DNA of 64,000 bases from Prinsepia uniflora (lineage: Eukaryota > Streptophyta > Magnoliopsida > Rosales > Rosaceae): positions 76,132,863-76,196,862 of the forward strand of contig CM064861.1 in the NCBI GenBank assembly GCA_032719365.1. Reading direction: 5' to 3'. The notes under the pieces were generated by a model. The model worked only from the letters and a program-made list of their open reading frames with translations. It was not told the DNA's origin and ran no database searches. The position numbers and the translations under genes were made by a program. Below, piece by piece: positions 1 to 11,381 of the stretch (the first letter of the stretch is position 1; each line of letters opens with the position of its first letter).

Positions 1-1249
1 CTAGTTTAGATAATTTTTTATGTTTGAAACACCGAAAATGGATGTGAATTTTCCGAGATATGGTTGGGTCTTCCTCGCAGATCGAATGACTTGAATAACA
101 TTAAAACGGGTCACGGCTTGAGGTAGACGATGACACTGTGCAGGCGAGTGGGTTCCACGCACAGGGAGCTTTCACAGGCGCGTGAGGGCACGTGCAACGG
201 CTCCCGGCGGTCTAACTAGCATGAAAATTTTTCTTCTCTTCATTCTGGATTTAATGGTATAGAGTTTGAATTAATTGGACACCAACTGAATATTTTTCTC
301 AATTTTCTATAGTATTTGATTATTTTCTATATTAGATGGCTATGTTCTAAATTGGAGCTTGATATAGGAAAATTGTGAAAGTATAAAAATGAAATGGAAT
401 TGATTAATATTATCTTTGACTTCAACAAATGGTAATGGTTTTGAAATTTAAATGAGATATTTAATACTATAGTTAAAACTATAGTTAAAAAGTATAATGT
501 AAGTAAAGGTTCACAAAGTTATAGTTGTCATGAGAAATGGATGAACTTCTCAAGGTGATGAGTACCATGTTATGAAGAGATGAAGTGAATATATGTGATT
601 TTATTATTGAGTATAAAATCATGATTAAGGATTTCATTAATTGTTATACTTGGAAATTAATATGTTGTTAAGGATTTAAACAAAAAAAAAGGAGTCTTCA
701 TAAAAAAGTAAAAGGAATAATTTTGATTTTATAAGGAATCAATATCTTTATGTAAAAGTTACTACCTTAGGCTTATAATTTATGTTGTGCAAATATGATG
801 GGTTTTATAATTTAGATTACTTATGCAAGGTGTGAGAATAACTTATTTTAAGTTATTAAATGTAAGTTTTAATCTTGGAAATTAATAGATATTAACGTAA
901 GATTGTTTGGGGTCCTTAATGACATTTATGGCGAATTGGAATGATGTGAGAAGGATATGGATAAGGAGTATTGTATTTGATTATATTTGGGTATTAGCTA
1001 ATTTATAATATGAAATTTTGGTAAATGAAGATTGATATACAATAAATATCAATAAGTGTATTAGTAAAAAATGTCCATCTTTTAGCAGTACAAGTGGGCT
1101 GGATGTGGGTGATGCCTCGTATGAGGTGAATTTTGTTTGGTTAAGTGACAATTAAGAATATGATTGAGGGTAGGAAAATCCCTTATCTGACAAGAATTGT
1201 CAGACGGGAGCATGACTGATTTTTCGGTCGCGGAAGTGAGGATTATATT
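1..1249 (+). repeat. Decayed 3' part of a large LTR (family A-like)
   Basis: No gene is visible. Around 130-200 the phrases 'gtgggttccacgcacag' and 'gcgcgtgagggcacgtg' resemble the middle of the large LTRs elsewhere in the window (compare 26640-26700). At 1186-1205 there is a tctgaca/tgtcaga palindrome followed by 'cgggagcatgac', the same order found just before the 3' end of the family A LTRs at 28108-28150 and 35815-35850. The expected LTR terminus (ggtcgtgtca) is missing; the foldback element begins instead. The rest (about 240-1180) is AT-rich without recognisable structure. The LTR assignment is inference from these short matches. Confidence 0.45.
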
Positions 1250-1251
1250 GA

Positions 1252-2713
1252 TATATGATATATAATATGATAAAATATAATCTGATAATAACTAATAATA
1301 TAAAATCTTAAATATAAATATACATTGAAACATAATTCTATTGACATTTAGGCAGTAATTTTTTTTCTTCATTTAAATGAATGTGTACAATAATTAAGAG
1401 CACATTTTCTCTTTTTAGAAAATTTTATAGAGCACATATTAATTAATAATAACTTAAAAACATATTTAAAATTGACAATAAAATAGGTTTATAAAATAAT
1501 TGATGATAAAAATAATAAAATATAATACAATAATTAATGCCAACTTCGCCGATTCGCCCAAGGCACTCCACTCCTCCATCTAACCTCTCCTGTCTCCTGC
1601 CGAGCCAAAACGCCGAGTCCAACATTTTTCAATATCGAAAAAAAATGTTGGACATTTAGGGAAGAAATTTCGTCCCCCTTTTTTGGCGCCGACCCCTTAT
1701 TTTTTTTGAAATTTCGACCAAAAAATCAACGAAATTACCGATATTTTCATCACTGCTACTATCAGCACTCATTGATGACCCACAATTTCGTTTGTAGGGA
1801 GTTGGGACCAAATAATGTATTTGATGCAAAAGAGTCATTTTAATTGGACACATTAAATTGATTACATTTAGTGACACATTTGATGCGGTAATCAATGAAT
1901 AGTATTACTGTAACAAACTGAATCACTTGATATTTATTTAACATCACTAATGGATTGTCATATCAAGTGTGTTACTAAATATGATCAATTTAATGTGTAC
2001 AGATAGAATTATTCAATGCGAAAGCAGCAACTCATTACATGTGAAGCCGATAAATTATTTGATATATCAAATATTTCAGGCCATTCATGCAACACTCCAA
2101 TCAAAATTCACCATAATTTATTGTAAAATAAATTGAATATATGTTTCACAAACACTTGATTCCATCCACTATATAAAAACGACCCTCGTTCGTCCAAAGT
2201 TTGTCTGGCAAAGGCGATTTCGCCGAAAAATTATCCTTTGCCATGCGAATGTAGAGAGGCTCGCCAAGCAAGAAAACCACATGTTGGAAGTCATGATCGT
2301 TGGCGTGCAAAAGGAGTTATCCACTAACACCGACTCGGCGTTTTGGCTCGGCAAGAGACATAAGAGGTTAGATGGAGGAGTGGAGTGGCTTGGGCGAATC
2401 GGCAAAGTTGGTATTAATTATTGTATTATATTATGTTATTACTATTATTATATTATATTACTTTTATCGTCAATTATTTTATAAACATATTTTATTGTCA
2501 ATTTAAAATATATTTTAAATTTATTATTAATTAATATGTGCTCTATAAAATTTTCTAAAGAGAGAAAATGTGCTCTTAATTATTGTACACATTCATTTCA
2601 ATGAATAAAATATTTTTAGTGCGTAAATATCAATAAAATTATGTTTTAATGTATATTTATATTTAAAATTTTATATTTTTAGTTATTATCAGACTATTCT
2701 ATCATATTATATA
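1252..2713. mobile_element. Foldback DNA element with about 370-bp inverted arms
   Basis: The left arm (about 1252-1620) and right arm (about 2331-2713) are near-perfect reverse complements. The inner ends both read 'actcggcgttttggctcgg', followed by a shared block with 'agatggaggagtggag', then a shared AT-rich part including 'gagcacattttctct'. The loop of about 710 bp (1621-2330) has no credible ORF. It includes a TATA-like stretch near 2170 and a 'gaaatttcgtccc' motif near 1665. Such a structure fits a foldback or long-TIR non-autonomous DNA transposon; its superfamily cannot be told from the sequence. Short ORFs in the arms mirror one another and are not genes. Confidence 0.75.
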
Positions 2714-2729
2714 TCATATGCGGGGATTA

Positions 2730-3745
2730 TATCGACCAAAAAATCATACCGAACCGAAAAAAATTGAACCGAAAGAAAACAGAGTTAAAACAAAAAAAGG
2801 GAACCGAACCATAATCAATTCGGTTTCGGTTTTTTCTTTTCCAGTCCCCAACTGGACCAAAAAACCGAAGCCCAACCCTTAGCAGTTAGCAGCCCTTCCC
2901 CTTAGTCTGATAACAGCCCTTAACCATGAAGCCCTGACCCTATGTCCTTAACCCCTTAGCCCCTTAGTCCAATGACCGAAGCTTGAAGCCCTTAGGCCTT
3001 AACCCTGCCCGAACCCGAAGCCCTAGGCCCAGCCCCGAAGCATTAAACCCTGAAGCACCTCAACCCCTTCCTCCTCACTTTGTTCGAGTCTTCGATACTA
3101 ACGAAGACTGAGAAACCCCAATTCCCAAACACAAAAACCGTCGATGTCGAAGGTGAAGCCCCTTAACCCCGAAACCCCTCCTCATCTTTCGTCTCTCTCG
3201 GTCAGTCTGGTTTTCATTTTCATGGCTCTCGGCTCATCTCTCTTTCTCACCTCTTCCCTTATCTTTCTCATATGTCTCATCCCTCTCTATCCGAAGTTCG
3301 GAACGACATCTCACTATCGCACATGTCGTCTCTCCAGTCCCCAGTCTCCATCTCCCTCAACTTCCCCTCACAGCCCTCCGACTGGCTCACCGTTCTGTCG
3401 CTCACCGCTCACGGGCTCACGGCCTCACTGCTCGCTCACGACCTCGATCCTTCCAGCCCCGATCTCCCTCTCCTCCTCCCTCGATCGATCGATTTCCCTC
3501 AATCTATCTCGATCTCTCTCATGCTTCCCTCGATCGGTCGGTTCCCAATCGATCTCCCTCGATCGCTCATTCTCGATCGAGATTGATGAAAACCGGTTTA
3601 AAACCAAACCGAACCGGTTTAATCGATTTTAAGTTCAAACGGTTTTGAGGGTGAGAACCAAACCGAACCGAAACTGACTCCCTATCCAGTTCGGTTTCGA
3701 TTTTGACAAAAAAATCGAACTGAAAAATCGATTAACATGGCTGAT
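2730..3745. repeat. Pyrimidine-rich repeat with accgaac-type ends
   Basis: Both ends carry 'accgaaccgaa' or its complement ('ttcggtttcgg') and a 'gaccaaaaaatc' or 'gacaaaaaaatcgaac' motif, so the unit looks like one repeat of about 1.0 kb. The interior is C/T-rich with runs based on 'gccctta' (2870-3060) and a cluster of 'cgatcgat' words (3478-3585). A 162-codon open frame at 3144-3632 is almost pure Ser/Pro/Leu low complexity and is not regarded as a gene. I do not recognise the superfamily. Confidence 0.4.
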
Positions 3746-3759
3746 TTTATATTTTTTAT

Positions 3760-4522
3760 TGGTCTTATATAAAATTAATATATAAATTCTTAAATTTCTT
3801 TTTTAAAGTTATATTAAAAATTTTCAATTTTTAGACAGATATGCATTGTCGGGGGTACTTGAGTAAATGATTGATGGCTATGGCAAGTTTATATGGGAAT
3901 TAAGGGAGCAATTAATATTAATACATGCTCGAGCTAAAATCACATCATCATAGTCACTTGAAGACTTAACCCATGCTGGCACTACTGGATGCTCTGTATA
4001 TATTTATTCTCTGCTGGTAAAGAATTTCGATGAAACCCAAGTCTTCAAAAAGTTTAAATATATTATTAAAACCATCTGCCGGCCAAAGTTGCCAAACATG
4101 TCAACATCAATTTACGACCAAGCAAGGAGAGATACAAATGTCCCCCCCCATAATACTTCATCATTAAAGCTAGTAGATATTCTGCTATATATTTGAGTTT
4201 AAATTTTTATCTTTGTAATTTAAATTAAATTAAAGTAAAAAATGAAAGAAAAGTCTGTATTTTTCTCCAGTAGGAATATCATGAGATGTTAAAATCGACT
4301 TAACCAAGAAGATCATCGGCTCATCACAATAAGTTCAATTATTATTTAACAAGCACAAAAAATTAGACTCCTAAATATCTAAGTAAGACAATTCTTTCCA
4401 AGAAAACAGTAGAAAGAACAAGAATTATTCCTTTGAACAATGAACAAGAAAGAATCAGTAAAACCAAAAAAATACAACAATAGAAAGAAAAAAAAAGGTT
4501 AATTAATCGAGGCATAATGCTA
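3760..4522. other. AT-rich 3' flank of the lectin receptor kinase
   Basis: This stretch lies downstream of the minus-strand kinase stop codon. It is AT-rich with short A tracts and no open frame, RNA gene or repeat that I recognise. It probably contains the 3' UTR of the dead gene; no poly(A) signal could be assigned with confidence. Confidence 0.4.
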
Positions 4523-6509
4523 CTACACACCGACAATGTTGATCAAATTCTTCAACAGAGCTTTTGAAGAGCCTGCTGACTGTGATGAAGTATAGGTAGT
4601 GCAACGGCTACATGAACACTGAGTTCGATCTTTAACCGACGATCCGGTGAAATTGGACGATGTGTATGAGAGCCTACACATATCCAACGGCGGTGCAAAG
4701 TACACCGGCACCGGCAACCTTGACGGCAAGCTTGGCATTGGAGCTTCAAAATTAAGAACACCGATCACTTGCCTAATAGAAGGCCTAACAGTTGGGTCAG
4801 GGTGGCAACACCATAACCCAACTGCCACCAACCTCTGTGTTTGCTGCTCATCATAATCTAAGTTCAATCTTTTATCAACAGCATCAAAGATTTGATCCTT
4901 TCCATAAAGGTCCCAAACCCACTCCACTAATCTAACCCGGCTTGGCTCCGCCTTTGCCTCAACTGGCCTTCTTCCACAACTAATTTCCAAGGCAACCACC
5001 CCAAAACTATAGACATCAGATTCTTTACTAGCCCTGCCTGTTGTCACACACTCTGGGGCTAGATACCCCATAGTGCCTGCTAAGACCGTCGTGGTCTACG
5101 AATCGTGCAAGCCCGAAAGCTTGGCATTGAAATTTGAATCCCAACATCACATTGCTTGACTTAATGTCTCTATGCACCACACATTGTTCCCATTCCTCGT
5201 GAAGATACAAAATGGCAGAGGCCAAACCTAGGGCTATTTTGTACCTTAGTGCCCAAGTAAGGTGGAGTTTCATGCCGAAAAGATGGGAATCAAGGCTTCC
5301 ATTTGGCATAATCTCGTAGACAAGAAGGAACTCACCTTGTCCATGACACCATCCAATGAGTTGCACCAAATTTCTGTGCCTCAATCGACTTATAATCCTC
5401 ACTTCCGCAACTTACTCCTTTTCCCCCTGTTTTGATCCTCTGCTTACTCTCTTCACAGCCACTTCTGTTTGCGACTCACTCAACAAACCCTTGTAGACAC
5501 CTCCAAATCCTCCCTCTCCAAGCTTCCCTCCCTCAGAAAAGTTACTAGTTGCGTGGTTTAGTTCCTGGTAAGTGAACCTCCGGGGACCGGTCCCCTTGTC
5601 AAATTCATCATCCATTGACATGTCATATGCCTCCTCTATGTTGTTAACCTTCTTCCTCCAGCTAATGAACCATAAAAGCCCTAATCCGCAGCTCAAGACC
5701 CCGAATCCGGCTCCTAAACCAATTCCCAATCTTATTTTCTTTTGCGCTGCGGCATTACTATTGAGCTCTAGGGTTGACGTAAATGGCCAGGTCAAAATGT
5801 TATGTATTTCAACCCATGTACCCGTGGCCGCGGAGAAACCAACCCGAACCAGCTGCGGCAACACCTTCTTCAAATCGACTATGTACGAAATGCTGCAATC
5901 TCCAGCGCTGTACATGGGTCTTTTCGCATACGTTAGAAAAACATTCAAGTTCTTGGTGGTGGACTTGTAATTCACCCATGCATTTGCTACCGTTCCGTTT
6001 TTAATGGTGGTTTTCCAGGACACATTGGCAACTGAGACAATTGAATTGACATTGATTCCTACATGATCAGGGCTCGGATCCCATTCGTTTTCATAGCTGT
6101 CAAACTCAACCGCAACAATTTGATTGTTGGTAAGGTTTTGAGCTGAGTCTGCGCTAAATAGTGCAAGGTACCCGCCATCTGAGTTGTTAGGGATGATTGA
6201 GTCGAATGGTGAAATGAAGAAAGATATGCCATCGCCATAGTATGTGTCATTGAGGGATTTCATGAGAAAGGTAAAATGGGTGGTGAAGTCGGTGAGCTTC
6301 CCGGTGCTGGCATCCCAAAGGAGCACCGGCTGAGCAGAGGAGGTGGCGGCCGGTGCTCCTAGTGAGGGGACGGTCAACTTGATTCCTTGTAAGTTGGATG
6401 ACTCCTCCTGAGGAGAATGCATCACCTTGGAAGGTTAAGTCCTTATTCGGTGTAAAATTGGAGATGTTGAAAGAGAAGGAGTTGACATTTTCGAGCAGTA
6501 GGAGAAAGT

Positions 6510-9506
6510 TGACAGGACCCATCCCAATCCCCCCGGGATTACCGTGGAATATGCCCTGCTCCCGTCCAACAAGAGGTGTCAGACAAGGGATAACCAAAAG
6601 TCACTGCCCAAACGGGGTTTTCAGAGTGCGTCAGGATCAATGGAGGAGGCGTGCGATATCCCAGTCTCTGCTGCAATCGCATCCGTGATCAACCTGAAGG
6701 GCATTAAAACCAATAAAAGCTGTGAGTGGACAAAAATAAAGTTTGATAAGTACATTTACCAAAACACATTCTTACCCTTCAGTTTTCACAAACGTACATG
6801 CATAACTTAAAACATGAGTAATAGTGTGAAATCAATCAAGTATGATTAGTGGACCGATAAAATCAAAATACGTTTTCCCATGGTCCATAAAAACTCATGT
6901 TCATCAAATCAGTTCATGACATAAAACATCATGTTTTTAAAGCATATGTTATAAAGCCTCTGGACACAAATATCAATAAATCATAATACCACCAATCCTC
7001 AATATCCAATCTCAATATCCATATATCCCGTCATGATATCAATGCAACGCGTGCAAACTCGGTGTCTCACGTCCGAGTACATCCCTCAGGATCTACGACG
7101 TCTGGGGGGATATCAACTCCAAGATCAACGACGTCTGGAGGATATCATCATAATCCCACACTCCTGCGAGTGAGCCTCACTCGGAGCTACTCATCTCCAG
7201 GCAGTGGTCCCACGCTCCTGAGAGTGAGCCTCCCTCGGAGCTACTCATCTCCAAGCAGTGGTTCGTGACTACTCCAGGATCTATGACGTCTGGAGGAGAC
7301 TATCAAATCACAGAGGATGGTATAGGTGGAACAGGTCACCAAATCCAGTAATCTCATTTTAAAATCATTTATGTCTCAAATCAAGTCAAAAACATTTCAA
7401 TAGGCCCTATGCCCGAGACATAGCTTTCACAAAGCAAGTTCCACAAAACCATCATAAAACAGTGTCCAGGATTTCCTTTATAAATCAAAATCATCAATTT
7501 CATCATATTCACATGTGACTCCAAATCCGAGTCAAAATCACTATCCAATTGGGTCGCAAGCCCAAATCATCATTTTCACCCAAATCCATGCGATCGCAAC
7601 CTCAGTTGCCATTTTCATATAAATCCATGAAATCAATCCCTGACTCATAATCCGAGTCAAAACATCATTTTAAATCTTTGACTCATAACCCGAGTCCAAA
7701 TATAATTTTAAATCATGGGCCTACGCCCAAAACATCAATTTCATCATTTCTCAAAAATCGTGCCAAAATATAATATAATAATCCATAAAATCGAGAAATC
7801 GCCGGATTGAAACATCAATCATGCCAAAGCATATCAAATCATATAATAAAGCATTTAAATCATATATGCATGCATCATGGTTAGAAAACAAAGTCCACTC
7901 ACAGACCGTTCAACGATACGCCTCGATACGCGTGCCATAACCCTTCCTGACCACACCACTATCACAGGGACTTCCAATCCTGTCCAAATCACACCCAAAG
8001 GTTACTACTAAACTATACAAGTTCATATTAAGAACCCTAAAATTTCCCAGAAAAGTCAACGTGTCCCGTACACGTTACCCGAGGTGAAAACCCTCGATTT
8101 GACCAACTTAACGATCTCTTATCGACCCGAAACCACCGCCATTGGATCCGGATCGTCGAAACCTTTAAAATGATCCTGGTCCCACCTAAAAATATGCTCA
8201 CACGCGCCCCCACGCGCGGGTCAAAGTTCTAGTCAACCGTTGACCAAAAAGTCAACGCTGACGTCATCATGAACAGTAAGTCAACGGTCAAAAGTCAACA
8301 GGCCAGAGTCAACGAGTTAACTCGCCGGAATTTCTCGCCAGAAAACTCCATCGATGCCCCAAACTTCAAACTTCGATATCTCACTCGTTTCTTAACCAAA
8401 TTCGACGTTCTACCTATGTAAATCCATCTACTCGAGCCAAGGATTCTAAATATCAACCCAGAAAATTCAGAAAGTACCTGGATTTTAAGTTATGGCCATT
8501 CAAAGTTTCGGCCAGATTTCCATTCATCATTCCGGCCACCTCCAACGTCCAAATCCGTCCCAAATTGCACCTACAAGCTCGTGAGAAGTCAAAGAACATC
8601 ATCCTAAGCTTAGAATCGATCAACACCATCAAAATCAAAAACCCAAAATTTGAATCCCACGGTTTACCTTCCAAAATTCCGGCCACCGTGCATGACGGTC
8701 CTTGCCATGGCCACCATTGGGTTCGTCTCAACATCCTCTCCAACTTTCATTCACGGGTCATAAGCAAAGGATGAAGATCAAAGGGGGTTGTAGAGCTTGT
8801 TTCTCACGGCTCACTTCTCTCAACTCTCCCTTGTGTTTGCTCACGGTTCAAAGAACAGAGAAGAATAAAAGAAAGATGAAGGAAATGATAAAGGAGGAAT
8901 GATGATGTAGGGAATGATGATGTTTGGAGGGAAATATGGAACAGATTTTAGGCCTCAAAATGAGGGATGGGTGACACTTGTCACTCATCCTAGCATCCAC
9001 ATCAATGGTCACTATTCATTATTATAATATTATTTTAATCGAAGCCTCGGTTCGTTCGGTTAATCGAATTTGTTCCCGTAACCATAACTTCGTCGTCGAA
9101 ACTCCGATTTCGGCATGCCGTCTGCCTACGGATTCGTATCGATACGCTCTACGTAATAGTCCTTGGCCCTCGTCCATTGGACCTCCCGGGTCAAAAGTCA
9201 ACATTTGGCCCCTTTTAACCAAAATTACCAAATGCCCCTCGACTTCCGAACATCATAACTTTCTCCTCGAATGTCGGAATCGAACGTGCCACCTGTCTAT
9301 GAACTCGTGACGTCCTGAACCACGTCACGGTCATTGGCCAATGTCCATTTGACCGCTCAATCGAAAAGTCAACATTTTACCCACGACCAGGGGCAAAACG
9401 ATCATTTTGTATCGTTCGCCCGATTTCGCTCAACTAATCACCGATCAACCTCACTAATCAAGATTAGTCACTAATCTAATCCCGGAATTCGGGACGGGTC
9501 GTTACA
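6510..9506 (-). mobile_element. Solo-type family A LTR inside the lectin kinase
   Basis: The element starts with tgacaggacccatccc and ends with gggacgggtcgttaca, so in its own orientation it runs TGTAACGACCCGTCCC to GGGATGGGTCCTGTCA. It separates 'cttcacatccttctctt' from 'ctttctcctactgctcg' of the lectin signal-peptide region (minus strand). Removing it rejoins a continuous Leu-rich signal peptide, which supports the boundaries. The expected 5-bp duplication is imperfect: the flanks share only ctt or cttt. No PBS or internal domain adjoins either end, so it is scored as a solo LTR. Inside are the inverted motifs at 6722-6731 and 7893-7902 and a tgcatgca motif near 7866. Repeated 'ggatctacgacgtctggagg'-like phrases lie at 7085-7310. 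Confidence 0.8.
8220..8312. promoter_or_regulatory. W-box cluster with a TGACGTCA site in an LTR
   Basis: Eight TTGAC/GTCAA cores lie within 93 bp (8220, 8232, 8240, 8251, 8280, 8287, 8294 and 8308), plus a perfect TGACGTCA palindrome at 8259-8266. TTGAC is the core bound by WRKY factors and TGACGTCA is a bZIP (TGA/CRE) site. The cluster is part of the family A LTR, so it would sit within the transcribed lectin gene. Activity is inference. Confidence 0.5.
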
Positions 9507-9547
9507 AAGAGAAGGATGTGAAGGAGAAGAGACGGCAGGGTTTGCGT

Positions 9548-10823
9548 TTAGAGGTGAGAAAATCCTGGATTGAAGATGAGAGACATTGTTCAAGGGCCTG
9601 CTTTCAAAATGAAAAGAATGGAGGAAGTTTCATGGTTGATTTGGATATGGAGAGGCCTAGGCTTCTTCAACTATATGCTTGTCCTGATTCAACCTCATCA
9701 CTTGGTGCTATTAATTGACCAAGTCTATTCAATACCATCAAAGCATATTAGTTTCCCCTAATACTTGCATCCTACTGTAATAGTATACTCTTGTACTATA
9801 TTTTTAATATCTAATCAGCGTTATTAAGATATCATAATTAAAATGATCGATTCCCTAAATTATTATTTCAAGATCTGTAAAAAAATAACAAGATTAGAGA
9901 TCATTCAGTCATTCATATGTATCAATTAAATAGACAATTCAATATGAAGATTTTAATTGTACGTTACAAATATATTAATTTATCTGGTACATATTAATGG
10001 ATAAATGACCTACAAATTTATTGATTTATTTCATACATATTAATGAATAAATGACATGCAAACTTATTGTTTTTCTACAAAAATGATCTTAAAATGATGT
10101 TTTAGGAAACGGGCAGTTCAGATTATTAAATTTGTACAAATAAGTAAATCGAAAATGTGATATGGATGTATATATATTACAACGATGAAATGTAAATATT
10201 ATCCATTATATATTATCAAACTCTTCTTACTCAAACTCCTTATTCATAAAAGAAGGAAAAAAAAATGTAATGATCAATAATTAATTAATTGACGCATACA
10301 AATTTCTGTATGTATAATCGACTAATATAAATGATTAGGAAGTTTGGTTTTTTTAATATTATTTAAGGGTAATATTATTTGAATTAATTAATTATGCCAA
10401 TTGCCACATAACGCAACGCGTAGCGTCACCGTTGAAATCCGGGCTTTTGTATTTTGTCTGTCAATTTGGCGGGCAAGGGGATCGGAGTGGATATTTTACA
10501 AAATGAATTCATTGTTGTCGTGTGTTGTGGTCGGCTTTGTTGGTTTGCTTGCTTGATCTCAGGATGATACCTCACCCGGCCTGCTGCATTTGATATTCCC
10601 ACATATAAAAAAAATTTCTGTTTGCCGGACACATCTCATAATATCGTCACAGGGTGAATCTAAGTATGGTGCTTCAGACTTCTGGATCATTAAAATAATC
10701 ATTTACAATAGTAAAAAATTTGTGTACTCAAATGGGTAGAGTGTAAGTGTGTAGTCCGCTTACCACAATGAATTAAATTTTTTCGTCAAAAATTCAAATG
10801 GTGTATACTAAATGAAATGGATA
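9548..10823. other. Upstream flank of the lectin kinase; no gene seen
   Basis: Between the dead kinase and the Copia 5' LTR the sequence is AT-rich to about 10390, with a more mixed block at 10390-10660. Short open frames show no family resemblance. This would have been the promoter side of the minus-strand kinase. I see no diagnostic element. Confidence 0.4.
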
Positions 10824-11119
10824 TGTTAGAAGTAGTTTTGGAAAAATTTGGAGAGATACAAAATTGGTTAATACTCACTATGGTTTTGTTCAAAAATGAT
10901 TTTGTGTTGTAAATACTTAAAAAGTTAGTAGTTATTATCATGTAAGGGTAGTAAGAGTAGATGAGTTTTGTGTGTATTAATTCCCTAATGTATATAAGGG
11001 CAATGCTTATTATTATTTTATAATTCATTAGTATAGAAACATTAGTATTCTCTTATCTGTATTTTAACGTTCTCTCAAACAAATATACGTATAAATTATA
11101 ATTTAGAAACTTCACAACA
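10824..11119 (+). repeat. 5' LTR of the outer Copia element
   Basis: The 3' end is set by 'cttcacaaca' at 11110-11119, followed by 'cgttattagca', a layout familiar from plant Copia LTRs (LTR end, then 'cgttatcagcac'). The last 80 bp match 62434-62513 ('cttatctg', 'acgttct-tcaaac', 'tttcacaaca'). A TATA-like 'tgtatataag' lies near 10989. The 5' boundary at a TGTTAG near 10824 is a guess. Confidence 0.6.
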
Positions 11120-11381
11120 CGTTATTAGCATAAAAAATTCAGGAAGGAATTAGAAATCGTTCATTCAAGAAACGAATTACTACTCTTCAATCAAGTAGGT
11201 ATTTCGAATCCCAAGAAAAATCTAATTTATTTTATTATTGTTGAAAACCTTAGAAATTATGTTTCTAGGATTATTTTGATAATTGATGATGTTGATTATA
11301 TGAATGATCTCATAGTATGATTTATTTATTTATTAATTTTGTAACAAACCGACCCTTTTAATTGTTAATTTTTTCTGGAGG

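Larger units (their letters stand above)
4523..9547 (-). pseudogene. L-type lectin-domain receptor-like kinase, disrupted
   Basis: In life this would be a plasma-membrane receptor kinase with an extracellular legume-lectin domain. Reading leftward: signal-peptide residues rich in Leu (9547-9507), a 3.0 kb LTR (9506-6510), then 'NSFSFNISNF' and 'GDAFSSGGVIQLT', lectin core with 'VAVEFDSYENEWDPSPDHVG' (near 6050-6120), a Gly-rich transmembrane segment ending 'LLWFISWRKK' (near 5660-5740), a kinase with 'GEGGFGGVYKG', 'VAVKR', 'HRDIKSSNV', 'MGYLAPE' and 'SDVYSFGVVALEI', and a stop at 4523. Breaks seen: LTR insertion; frame change within about 6330-6385; in-frame TAA at 5414-5412; small indels at 5105-5150 that lose the Asp of DFG (reads AFG); a non-triplet deletion near 5085-5100. 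The frame upstream of the LTR has ACG at 9547-9545 where a start would be expected, just after TAA; that start loss is inference. L-type lectin kinases are usually intronless, so these are lesions rather than introns. Confidence 0.9.

Noticed and set aside
3144..3632. 162-codon Ser/Pro/Leu-rich open frame
   Set aside because: Low-complexity translation of a C/T-rich repeat with overlapping frames of equal quality; no domain.
5572..5970. Plus-strand open frame of 132 codons
   Set aside because: It is antisense to the transmembrane and lectin region of the receptor kinase, which has clear family motifs on the minus strand.
6510..9506. TIR DNA transposon, because of the inverted ends
   Set aside because: Sister copies have 5-bp duplications with TG..CA ends and one is followed by an exact tRNA-Met PBS, so this is an LTR.
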